From Marinobacter adhaerens HP15 (GTDB taxonomy: Bacteria; Pseudomonadota; Gammaproteobacteria; Pseudomonadales; Oleiphilaceae): 64,000 bases of DNA. The translations under genes were made by a program, and so were the position numbers. The stretch is from assembly GCF_000166295.1 (NCBI RefSeq), contig NC_017506.1:3472001-3536000 (forward strand), given 5' to 3'. Below, in pieces: positions 56,294 through 64,000 of the stretch. Below the pieces are notes generated by a model. It worked only from the letters and a program-made list of their open reading frames with translations, was not told the origin of the DNA and did not search any database. How positions within the stretch are numbered: position 1 is the first letter of the stretch; every line of letters begins with the position of its first letter.

Positions 56294-58711
56294 ATGCCAT
56301 TTCCCATTCAAACAGCAGCGGTGAATCACGCCGCTTCAGACTGCCCGGATTTCCGGCGCTGGTGCGATGGTTATGGCGTCATCCAGCACAGTGAAGCCAC
56401 GCAACATCAGGTCAGCCTACTGGCAGAGCACCTGGTTGCTGCCGGCCACCAGCCCGATGCTGCCACGGTCTATCGTAAACTCGCCGACCTGGACAGACTC
56501 ACCAGTGCCGGTCTCTGGCTGGTAGTCCACATGACCTACGCCCGCCGGGTTGATGTCTCCGGCCAGCCGCTGGCGCCTCAGGACTTCAAGACCAATCCGG
56601 AAGGCCACACCGGCGGGGCACTGAACATGGTGCCGGCCTATGCCGGCTATCTGGCTCTGAACAATCTGACCGGACGCACACGGAGCTGGCTGATGGGCCA
56701 GGGGCACTGCGTGGCAGCCGTGGACGCCCTGAACGTCCTCACCGGAAACCTTCATCCGGAACAGGCGGAACGTTATCGAGGGCCGGACGGGCTCTCAACT
56801 CTGGTTTCCGATTTCTACAGCTACCGCCAGAAGCCGGACGGTACCATGGCCGCGCCCCTTGGCAGCCACGTCAATCCGCACACCGCCGGTGGTATTCTCG
56901 AAGGGGGCTACCTCGGGTTTGCCGAGCTGCAATACGCCCATATGCCCCTGCCGGGTGAGTCTCTGGTGGCCTTTCTGTCTGATGGGGCCGCCGAGGAGCA
57001 GCGCGGCAGCGACTGGATCCCCCGCTGGTGGCGCGCCGAGGACTGCGGCGCAGTGATGCCGGTTATGATTGCCAATGGACGGCGCATTGAACAGCGAACC
57101 GAGCTGGGCACCCGCGAGGGTCTCGAACGTTTTGAAGCGCATCTCGAACACAGGGGCTTTGTGCCCTTCCGTTTTGATGGCCGCGATCCTGCCGCCTTTG
57201 TCTGTGCTCTCTATGAAATGGAGCAGGCACTCGCCACCAATGGCGAGGCGGCGCTACGGGGAGAGAGCGGCTATCCCGTTCGGGTACCCTATGGCATTGC
57301 GGAGACCACCAAGGGGTATGGTTTTTATGGCGCCAGCAGCAATGCAGCCCACAACCTGCCACTGCCCGGAAACCCGCGAATGGATGCCCGGGCCAGGGAG
57401 CTGTTTAACGAGCATGCCGCCAGATTGTGGGTGGCTCCGGATCAGCTTCAAAACGCTATCACTCATCTTAACCAGCACACCGGGCAATCTCGCCCACTTG
57501 AGCGTGATCATGCTCTCGCGACCCGCAATCCACCGGACCCGATAATCCCCCGGCTTCCAGCCTGTCGGGAATGCACCTCGCCGATGAAGGCTGTGGATGA
57601 TTTTTTCCGGGCGCTGGTAGCCCAGAACCCGGACCTCAGGGCCAGAGTGGGCAATCCGGACGAGCTGGCAAGCAATCGTCTTGGCGGAGTACTGGATGAT
57701 CTGAAGCACCGGGTGAACGATCCCGAGAACGATCAGGAGTCGGTGCACGGCAAGATCATCACGGCACTGAACGAAGAATCTGTGGTATCGGCTTGTCTGG
57801 CCAATAAGGCGGGGCTGAATCTGGTCGCCAGCTATGAGGCCTTCTGCGTAAAAATGCTTGGCGCCATCCGCCAGGAGCTGATTTTTGCCCGGCACCAGAA
57901 AGAAATCGGGCGGCCTGCCCGCTGGCTCGGCTTGCCGGTTATTGCCACCTCACACACCTGGGAAAATGGCAAGAACGAGCAGTCCCATCAGGACACCACC
58001 TTCTGCGAAAGCATGCTCGCGGAGATGAACGACGTCTCCCGGGTGGTGTTTCCGGCCGACTACAACAGCACCCTGGCAACATTGCCATCGGTATTCCGTG
58101 AAAGGGGCACGATCAGTTGCATGGTGATCCCGAAACGGGAACGCCCCTGCGTCTTCGACACCCGGGAAGCGGAACTGCTGGCGAGGCACGGGGCCCTGGT
58201 GGTGGATGAAGATACCTCGTCCGGTGAACCATTGCTGCTCATCGCCAATGGCGCCTACCAGTTATCCGAGTCAATCAGAGCCTGCGAACGCCTGAGGGAG
58301 ACCGGCACCCCCTTTCGCCTGGTCTATATCCAGGAACCCGGCAGATTCCGCCAACCGAGGGACACCATGGAAGCCCAGGTATGCCTGTCCGAATTCGAGC
58401 GGGAGCGCCTGTTCCCCCACCGCATTCGCCGGCGGGTTGCTCTCACGCACATGCGCCCGGAGGTCTTCCGGGGCCATCTCCATCCGCTGTTCCCGGAGCC
58501 GTCACAGGCCCGGGTTCTTGGCTACATCAACCGCGGCGGGACATTGAATGAGGCCGGCATGCTGTTTGCCAACGGCTGTTCCTGGGGCCATGCCCTGGCT
58601 GCCTGTGCCAGCGTGATGGACAAGCCCCCGGGCGAATGGCTCTCCAGTGCGGAGCTGGCAGCGGTTGAAGGCCGGGGCGACCCGGCGGTGATTACCCGGG
58701 GCCTGCCCTGA
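56294..58711 (+). CDS. Divergent phosphoketolase-like thiamine-diphosphate enzyme
   Basis: The 805 residues align along their whole length with xylulose-5-phosphate/fructose-6-phosphate phosphoketolases. Kept: GHTGG (His105, for GHWGT), GQGH (His138), NG (261-262), AHNLPL (His353), SYEAF, and SHQDTTF (564-570). Changed: the IHEGG motif is ILEGG (His to Leu202), and the GDGEAE motif is SDGAAE (first Gly and Glu lost, Asp230 kept). Substrate or activity may therefore differ. The start at 56294 has GGAGG upstream. The 3' end overlaps the convergent P-type ATPase gene by 20 bp. Confidence 0.8.
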   Translation: MPFPIQTAAVNHAASDCPDFRRWCDGYGVIQHSEATQHQVSLLAEHLVAAGHQPDAATVYRKLADLDRLTSAGLWLVVHMTYARRVDVSGQPLAPQDFKTNPEGHTGGALNMVPAYAGYLALNNLTGRTRSWLMGQGHCVAAVDALNVLTGNLHPEQAERYRGPDGLSTLVSDFYSYRQKPDGTMAAPLGSHVNPHTAGGILEGGYLGFAELQYAHMPLPGESLVAFLSDGAAEEQRGSDWIPRWWRAEDCGAVMPVMIANGRRIEQRTELGTREGLERFEAHLEHRGFVPFRFDGRDPAAFVCALYEMEQALATNGEAALRGESGYPVRVPYGIAETTKGYGFYGASSNAAHNLPLPGNPRMDARARELFNEHAARLWVAPDQLQNAITHLNQHTGQSRPLERDHALATRNPPDPIIPRLPACRECTSPMKAVDDFFRALVAQNPDLRARVGNPDELASNRLGGVLDDLKHRVNDPENDQESVHGKIITALNEESVVSACLANKAGLNLVASYEAFCVKMLGAIRQELIFARHQKEIGRPARWLGLPVIATSHTWENGKNEQSHQDTTFCESMLAEMNDVSRVVFPADYNSTLATLPSVFRERGTISCMVIPKRERPCVFDTREAELLARHGALVVDEDTSSGEPLLLIANGAYQLSESIRACERLRETGTPFRLVYIQEPGRFRQPRDTMEAQVCLSEFERERLFPHRIRRRVALTHMRPEVFRGHLHPLFPEPSQARVLGYINRGGTLNEAGMLFANGCSWGHALAACASVMDKPPGEWLSSAELAAVEGRGDPAVITRGLP

Positions 58712-61439
58712 GCAAACGCCTTCTGACAACCGTTTCGATTTCGAGGATCACCAGAACCACCACACCCGAAGCCGCTGCAAACGCGAGCATTTCAACGCTC
58801 AGCGCCTGCGTGCCAAAGGTCTCGTTGAACCAGGGCGTATAGGTAAACAGCAGTTGCAATGCAATAACCGCGGCGACTGCCAACAGGACGATCGGCGTAC
58901 CCAACACCCCGCGCAGGGTAATTGACGCTGAATCCAGGTATCGCACCGCAAACAGGTAAAACATTTCCATTGCCACAAGCGTGTTAACCGCAAGGGTCCG
59001 GGCAGTGCTCTCATCACCATGATGATGCATGGCCCAGTACCACGCAGCAAAAATGCCACCAAGGAACAGAAGTGAAACGAAGACCACGCGCCAGACCACG
59101 AATCCCCGAAGCAGGGACTCATTCCGCCCCCTTGGCGGATGCTTCATAACATCGGGTTCCGTGGGTTCAAACGCCAGTGTCATGGCCAGAACCACAGAGC
59201 TGACCATATTGACCCAGAGAATCTGCAGTGCCGAAATGGGCAGGGTCAGCCCAAGCAACAGGGCGGTAACGAGACTGATAGACTCCCCACCGTTAATGGG
59301 CAGCATAAAGGCAATGCCTTTTTTGAGATTGGTATAAACAGTTCGCCCCTCGCGCACGGCTGCCGCAATACTGGCGAAATTGTCGTCCAGCAACACCACC
59401 GAAGACGCTTCCCTCGCAGCCTCCGAGCCCTTCACCCCCATGGCAATACCCACATCCGCCCGCTTGAGGGCCGGTGCGTCATTGACCCCGTCGCCGGTCA
59501 TGGCGACAACTCCATGCAGGGCCTGCAGCGCAGTGACCAGCCTCAATTTGTGTTCGGGACTGGTCCGGGCAAAGACATCCACTTCACCAACAAGATCCCG
59601 AAGTTGATCATCATCCAGCTGGTCCAATTCCTTACCAGTCAGAACCCGCCAGGTATTTTTCAGGCCCAGCTTGCGGGCAATAGCGCCTGCCGTGATCCCG
59701 TGATCACCGGTAATCATCTTCACCCGGATTCCGGCATCGTGGCACTCGGCAATGGCCCGAATGGCTTCCTGCCTTGGCGGATCCAGCAAACCAACCAGTC
59801 CAAGCAGTTCTGCACCCTGTTCAAGATCTTCAATGGCCAGTTCGCCAATGCCACGTTCTGCGGGCGTCCGGGCAAGGGCCAGCACTCTGAGACCATCGGA
59901 TGCCATTTCGGTGATAACCCGCTCCCAGAAATCCCGGCGCAGTTCGCTGGTTTCCCCGGATTCGGCAACCTCGCTGTTACACATATCCAGGATCCGCTCC
60001 GGCGCGCCTTTCAGGTAGATCACGCTGTGGCCGTGGTGGTCATGATTCAGCGTGGCCATGAAGCGATTCTCGGTATCGAAAGGAATCTCATCTTTCCGGG
60101 GCCAGTCGGCGGCGCTGCCATCAACATCAAACCCGGCTTTGCGGGCAAACACGGAGAGCGCGGCCTCCATTGGATCGCCGGCGATTCGGATTCTGCCTGA
60201 GTCATGGTGAACATGGGCGTCGTTACAAAGGGCGGCGGCCCGGGCAAGTTCGTCCAGCAGAGTGGAGTCCGACGGGTGACCATTTTCGGCGTTTACCGCA
60301 CCATCAAGATCGTAGCCTTCGCCAGTCACCTCGAGCTGAACCCCGGATAACACCGCCCGAGTGACCATCATTTCGTTCCGGGTGAGCGTTCCGGTTTTAT
60401 CCGAACAGATTACCGACACCGCGCCCAGGGTTTCGATAACCGGCATTCGGCGAACCACGGCCTGCCGGCGTGCCATCTGGCGCACACCGATGGCCAGGGT
60501 AATGGTGAGAATTGCTGGTAAGCCCTCGGGTATCGCGGCAACGGTGAGGCCAACCACTGCCATAAACAGTTCCCGGAATGGCAGACCGCTGAATGCAGCT
60601 CCGCCAACAAAAATCGCAATGCCGGCGGCAATCACGATGATGGAAAGGATTCGGGCGAACCTGTCCATTTGCTCCAATAAGGGGGTTTTCAGAGTTGTGG
60701 TCTGAGCGAGGAGTCCGGAAATGCGACCGATCTCAGTGCGCGCGCCGGTTCGAACCACAACGCCACGGCCGGTCCCGGTCGCAACCATGGTGCCGGAGAA
60801 GGCCATCCCGGACTGATCCCCCAACGGAGCATCTGGAGCCACCGACCCTGTTGATTTATCAACAGCCTCGGACTCACCAGTGAGAATGGCCTCATCGATT
60901 TTCAGGTTGTGGGACTTTTCCAGACGCAGATCGGCGGGCACCCGGTCTCCGGGCTCCAACAGTACCGTATCGCCCGGAACCAGATTGGCAGCATCTATCT
61001 GATGCTGGCCATCAGACCGCACGACCCGTGCTTTGGGCGCAAGCATGTGGCGAATGGCCGACAGGGCCTGCTCGGCCTTGCCCTCCTGAACGAAGCCCAC
61101 CAGCGTCTGGATAACAACAACGGCGAGAATGACGCCGGCATCCACCCAGTGGCCCAGGCTCGCCGTGATTACGGCGGCCCCTGCCAGTACGTAAATCAGG
61201 AAATTCTTGAGTTGCCGTCCCAGTCTCGCCCAAGGCCCCTTTGCACGAGCCTCCGGCAAAGCATTTGGGCCATGGCGGGCCAGGCGCTGGCGAATCTCAT
61301 CCTCAGACAGGGGCTCCTTAGCTTTGAGCTCCTGCCTTGCTTCCGCGGGCTGAAGCACATGCCACTCCGGCTCCCGCTGCTCGCACTCGCCGTTTTTCAA
61401 GACCACCGATTCCGACATCCCCTGAGAGCTCCCTGCCAT
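58692..61439 (-). CDS. P2-type cation-transporting ATPase
   Basis: The 915-residue pump has the P-type motifs in order: TGES (187-190), PEGLP in M4 (304-308), DKTGT with phosphorylated Asp347, KGAPE (nucleotide site) and TGDGVNDAP. The layout with ten membrane segments fits the Ca2+/Na+ (P2) group. M6 reads VNMVSSVVLAMTLAFEP, which lacks the Asp of SERCA (NLVTDG), so the Ca2+ sites are not conserved and the ion is open. Start is uncertain between ATG 61439 and ATG 61418; GGGAG precedes the latter. Confidence 0.87.
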   Translation of the reverse strand: MAGSSQGMSESVVLKNGECEQREPEWHVLQPAEARQELKAKEPLSEDEIRQRLARHGPNALPEARAKGPWARLGRQLKNFLIYVLAGAAVITASLGHWVDAGVILAVVVIQTLVGFVQEGKAEQALSAIRHMLAPKARVVRSDGQHQIDAANLVPGDTVLLEPGDRVPADLRLEKSHNLKIDEAILTGESEAVDKSTGSVAPDAPLGDQSGMAFSGTMVATGTGRGVVVRTGARTEIGRISGLLAQTTTLKTPLLEQMDRFARILSIIVIAAGIAIFVGGAAFSGLPFRELFMAVVGLTVAAIPEGLPAILTITLAIGVRQMARRQAVVRRMPVIETLGAVSVICSDKTGTLTRNEMMVTRAVLSGVQLEVTGEGYDLDGAVNAENGHPSDSTLLDELARAAALCNDAHVHHDSGRIRIAGDPMEAALSVFARKAGFDVDGSAADWPRKDEIPFDTENRFMATLNHDHHGHSVIYLKGAPERILDMCNSEVAESGETSELRRDFWERVITEMASDGLRVLALARTPAERGIGELAIEDLEQGAELLGLVGLLDPPRQEAIRAIAECHDAGIRVKMITGDHGITAGAIARKLGLKNTWRVLTGKELDQLDDDQLRDLVGEVDVFARTSPEHKLRLVTALQALHGVVAMTGDGVNDAPALKRADVGIAMGVKGSEAAREASSVVLLDDNFASIAAAVREGRTVYTNLKKGIAFMLPINGGESISLVTALLLGLTLPISALQILWVNMVSSVVLAMTLAFEPTEPDVMKHPPRGRNESLLRGFVVWRVVFVSLLFLGGIFAAWYWAMHHHGDESTARTLAVNTLVAMEMFYLFAVRYLDSASITLRGVLGTPIVLLAVAAVIALQLLFTYTPWFNETFGTQALSVEMLAFAAASGVVVLVILEIETVVRRRLLRAGPG

Positions 61440-61525
61440 TGCAACACCCCATTAAACCCCGGAAAGCACCCGGGGTGGTTTGCGCTGCATCAAAGACAGA
61501 ATAGTCAGGGGACCGGTCGGACTTC

Positions 61526-63268
61526 TTATCCTATGCTTGTGTCCTGCACCGTACGATTTCCGGGACCGGGCAATACCCGCCGGGAAGCGGTGCGGCTCGC
61601 GTCGATCTGATAATCCTTTGACTTGATGGTGTCCACGAAATACCAGTCGGCCCGGGCTTCTTCGGGCGTAAAGGTCACCAGCATGTAGCCACGCTGATTC
61701 ACGTTCAGGTAATCCAGGTCATCCACCAGCAGACCAATGGCCTGTTCCGCGCCCTGAATCATGTCATCAGGAATGCCCAGATACTCCTCCAGGCCGGGTG
61801 ATGTAACCGACGCTGTAGCGAACTCCACGCCAATCTGGTCGCCCTGGATGTCTTTCAGGTTATTGGCCCAGGCGTTATGGGTATCCCCCGCCAGTACCAC
61901 CAGGTTCTTGTTCAGCGCCTTGGCCGTTCCCAGAACCACTTCCCGTTCATATTGGTAGCCATCCCAGGCGTCGAGATTGTAGGGGGCAACTGTATTGATG
62001 CGAGCCAATTCCTCTGGTGTCAGGGACGGATCCCCCTGGAGCTCCCGGCCTTTGAGCTGGGCCAGTTCCGCCAGTTTTTCCGGCAGACCGTCAAACTGCT
62101 CAGTAGCAATGGCCACCAGCAGCTCCGCAGGCAGATTCATTCGGCCCATGAGGACTTGTTGCCCCAACACCTGCCACGTTGCGGTGGAGTAGTTCAGGGA
62201 AGACTGCAGCCAGAGCAGTTGCTCCGCACCCAGCAGGGTACGATTCGGACTGCCGACATCCGCAGTGAAGCGGGCGGCATCCAATCCTTCTCCCGTAAAG
62301 TAGTCCATATAGTCCAGTTGCTGGTCGCGACCGATAATTCGGGTGTCGAGCATGTGCAGGTCCACCAGGTCGCCGAACCGGAAGGTCCGGAAGATGGCCT
62401 CGTCGCTGCCCTCGATAACAGGGCGGATCGGCATCCATTCGAAATAGGCCTTCAGGGCATTGAGCTTACGCTGGGTGAAATCGCCCTCGCCCTCGTTATG
62501 GTTTTCAGCTCCCTCTTCCCAGGCGTCGTTCGCCACCTCGTGGTCGTCCCACACCACAATGAACGGCACTCTCGCATGCAGGGACTGAAGATCCGGGTCC
62601 GCACGATACGCAGCGTAACGTCTGCGATAGTCCACCAGTTCAATCAGCTCAAGATTGTTGTCCTCAGAAAAGGTCCTCCCCAGCGCCTGGGCATCCTGTG
62701 CCGCATAACTGCCGCTGTCGGAGCTGTATTCGTAGATGTAGTCGCCCAGATGGACCACGGCATCCAGGTCATTCTGTTTACTGATTTCCCCGTAGACGTT
62801 GAAATAACCGGCCGGATAATTCGCGCAGGAGACCACGGCCAGGCGCACTGAGTCGATACTGCCTTCCGGTAAGGTCCGGGTTACGCCCACCGGTGACTGC
62901 CGATCGGTCGTCTGAAAGCGGTAATAGTAGCTCTGCCCCGGTGCCAGGCCGCGAACGTCCACCTTGACGGTGAAGTCATGGGCCTCAGTGGCCTCTGCCG
63001 TGCCGGAGTGCACAAGGTTCTCGAAACCCTCATCCGTCGATACCTCCCAGGCGACACCGACAGGTGCCGAACCGGTCGCCGGTGCAGCCCTGGTCCAGAG
63101 CATGACACCATCGGCAAGCGGGTCGCCGCTGGCCACTCCATGGGTAAAGCTGATTGTTCGCTTGTCGGAGCTGTCCAGTACACAGCCTGCGAGGCCGGTC
63201 GAAATCACCACGGCGCCCATACCCATGGCTGATGCCTTCAGAAAATCCCGTCGTGTCAGTCGTTTCAT
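61526..63268 (-). CDS. phoD: Alkaline phosphatase D (Tat-exported, probably lipid-anchored)
   Basis: It hydrolyses phosphomonoesters and diesters outside the cytoplasm. The 580 residues begin with a twin-arginine signal (TRRDFLK, 5-11) and have a lipobox LAGC (Cys29). The PhoD N-domain and metallophosphatase core follow: SCANYPAGYFNVY, HLGDYIYEY, WDDHEVAND, LDTRIIGRDQQ and LAGDTHNAWAN. PhoD enzymes use Ca2+ and Fe3+. The PhoB-PhoR system encoded at 43.9 kb should control it. A weak Pho box candidate lies at 63372-63389. Confidence 0.93.
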   Translation of the reverse strand: MKRLTRRDFLKASAMGMGAVVISTGLAGCVLDSSDKRTISFTHGVASGDPLADGVMLWTRAAPATGSAPVGVAWEVSTDEGFENLVHSGTAEATEAHDFTVKVDVRGLAPGQSYYYRFQTTDRQSPVGVTRTLPEGSIDSVRLAVVSCANYPAGYFNVYGEISKQNDLDAVVHLGDYIYEYSSDSGSYAAQDAQALGRTFSEDNNLELIELVDYRRRYAAYRADPDLQSLHARVPFIVVWDDHEVANDAWEEGAENHNEGEGDFTQRKLNALKAYFEWMPIRPVIEGSDEAIFRTFRFGDLVDLHMLDTRIIGRDQQLDYMDYFTGEGLDAARFTADVGSPNRTLLGAEQLLWLQSSLNYSTATWQVLGQQVLMGRMNLPAELLVAIATEQFDGLPEKLAELAQLKGRELQGDPSLTPEELARINTVAPYNLDAWDGYQYEREVVLGTAKALNKNLVVLAGDTHNAWANNLKDIQGDQIGVEFATASVTSPGLEEYLGIPDDMIQGAEQAIGLLVDDLDYLNVNQRGYMLVTFTPEEARADWYFVDTIKSKDYQIDASRTASRRVLPGPGNRTVQDTSIG

Positions 63269-63433
63269 TGTTATATCTTCCCCTGCGTTCGTCCCTTGTA
63301 GTCTCGGCGTTCTGCACCTTTCGCCGTTTCTACTCCAAATGAAGAAGCTAATCGGGCTTGGTTAAGAACGCATTGCCAATTTGCGACAGGGGGATGGCAA
63401 ATCACGACAAGTCTTTTGCAAGAAACAGAAACC

Positions 63434-63464
63434 ATAAAAAAGGGGAGCCAGTGGCTCCCCTTTT
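63434..63464 (-). terminator. Terminator after the Yip1 gene
   Basis: AAAAGGGGAGCC (63438-63449) and GGCTCCCCTTTT (63453-63464) form a perfect 12 bp stem with loop AGT. On the minus strand it ends in seven T. It lies 21 bases past the stop of the Yip1 gene and insulates phoD. Confidence 0.9.
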
Positions 63465-63484
63465 ACGGTTCGTTTAAACCCGGT

Positions 63485-64000
63485 CTATCCGCTGATAAAT
63501 ACCGGACCGACTCCGAAGTTCCAGAGAATGACGGAACCCACTCGAGTGGATACCAGGATGACCAGGGCGACGGTCAGCAACGCTCCGGCGTACATGACCG
63601 CCCGCTCCTTTTCGATGCCCATGACAATCGGCAGTCCGTCATACATGAGATAGGCGCCATAGCAGGCGGCGGCCAGGAAGACGATGGCGTTGAACCAGGG
63701 CACTGGATACAACAGGGCAAATCCTGCCAGGAACAGAGGAGTGCAGGAGTAGGCTGCCAGGGCAATACCGTTCGAGGGTACGTGTTCTTCCTTGGCGCCG
63801 TAGGTTCTTGCCATCCAGTTGATGGCATAACCCAGCGCAAAAACGCCGACCAGCATTGCCAGATAGGTCAACACGCTGAGCTGCATTGCACTGATCTCGG
63901 TTAACTTGATCAGCCGCTCATTGCCAACCGTCCAGCCGAAATAGGCAGTCGATATGTAGGCACAAATGGGAGCTATCGCCGCCAGAATCAGAACATAGGC
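63485..64000 (-). CDS. Yip1-family membrane protein (5' end beyond the window)
   Basis: The frame is open from the window edge down to the stop at 63485, giving at least 171 residues. An ATG at 63886 is internal, because the frame continues upstream with a hydrophobic segment (AYVLILAAIAPICAYIS) that fits the first membrane span. At least five membrane segments are seen. The pattern of the Yip1 family (INWMARTYGAKEEH, SCTPLFLAGFALLYPVPWFN) is clear. The function in bacteria is unknown. Confidence 0.8.
   Translation of the reverse strand, partial: AYVLILAAIAPICAYISTAYFGWTVGNERLIKLTEISAMQLSVLTYLAMLVGVFALGYAINWMARTYGAKEEHVPSNGIALAAYSCTPLFLAGFALLYPVPWFNAIVFLAAACYGAYLMYDGLPIVMGIEKERAVMYAGALLTVALVILVSTRVGSVILWNFGVGPVFISG

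Noticed and set aside
59139..60200. A 353-codon frame opposite the P-type ATPase
   Set aside because: It lies wholly within the ATPase gene, which has all family motifs in the other strand.

Overview
The window looks like an ordinary chromosomal segment of a marine gammaproteobacterium, most likely Marinobacter or a close relative. This rests on protein character and gene order, not on a database search. The blocks coaBC-dut-algC-argB, radC/rpmB-rpmG, EEP-dsbA-cytochrome c4/engB, coaD-laoABC-laoR, hemB-ppk and rubredoxin/rubredoxin reductase ... ubiC-ubiA-phoB-phoR match the arrangement I know from Pseudomonas. PanP and the long-chain alcohol oxidation (Lao) cluster fit a marine hydrocarbon or lipid user. 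I see no rRNA, tRNA, prophage, insertion sequence or CRISPR array. No gap between genes exceeds 300 bp.

Layout. 1-9.9 kb: a PilZ-type DUF1631 fragment, a lipoprotein metallopeptidase, and a minus-strand arginine/nucleotide block (dut, algC with a sensor-like N-terminus, argB, an unknown membrane-anchored protein, argE, argA). 9.9-15.8 kb: coaBC, radC, rpmB-rpmG, a nuclease-fold protein, dsbA, cytochrome c4 and engB. 15.9-21.4 kb: laoR, divergent laoC-laoB-laoA, then coaD. 21.5-27.6 kb (minus strand): SutA-like protein, lipase chaperone, hemB, ppk, DUF945. 27.8-32.5 kb: a TetR regulator with an AidB-like acyl-CoA dehydrogenase, a DUF503 protein and panP. 32.7-41.5 kb: a Pit phosphate transporter, a diguanylate cyclase, a flavodoxin, a degenerate-GGDEF/EAL receptor, tesB, rubredoxin reductase and rubredoxin. 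41.7-51.6 kb: hpt, ubiC, ubiA, phoB, phoR, a response regulator, mltB-like, ydjM-like, rsuA, a one-domain asparaginase and pbpG. 51.8-64 kb: a second GGDEF/EAL receptor, ilvD, a divergent phosphoketolase-like enzyme, a P-type ATPase, phoD and a Yip1 membrane protein.

How the genes work together. Arginine biosynthesis (argA, argB, argE), beta-alanine and CoA supply (panP, coaBC, coaD), ubiquinone synthesis (ubiC, ubiA) and oxidation of long-chain alcohols and acyl-CoAs (lao genes, AidB-like dehydrogenase, tesB, rubredoxin pair) are the main metabolic themes. A phosphate theme links pit, ppk, phoB-phoR and phoD; phoB has a good Pho box in front of it. Three GGDEF/EAL proteins and two PilZ-type proteins point to cyclic-di-GMP signalling.

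The most unusual signal is a family of five long intergenic cruciform repeats (3.1, 18.3, 20.8, 30.2 and 32.6 kb). Each has 26-29 bp arms whose sequence differs between copies while left/right complementarity is kept, enclosing two small hairpins that both present an NGGA loop. The second hairpin resembles the CsrA/RsmA binding consensus. I propose it as a structured, possibly regulatory, mobile repeat worth testing.
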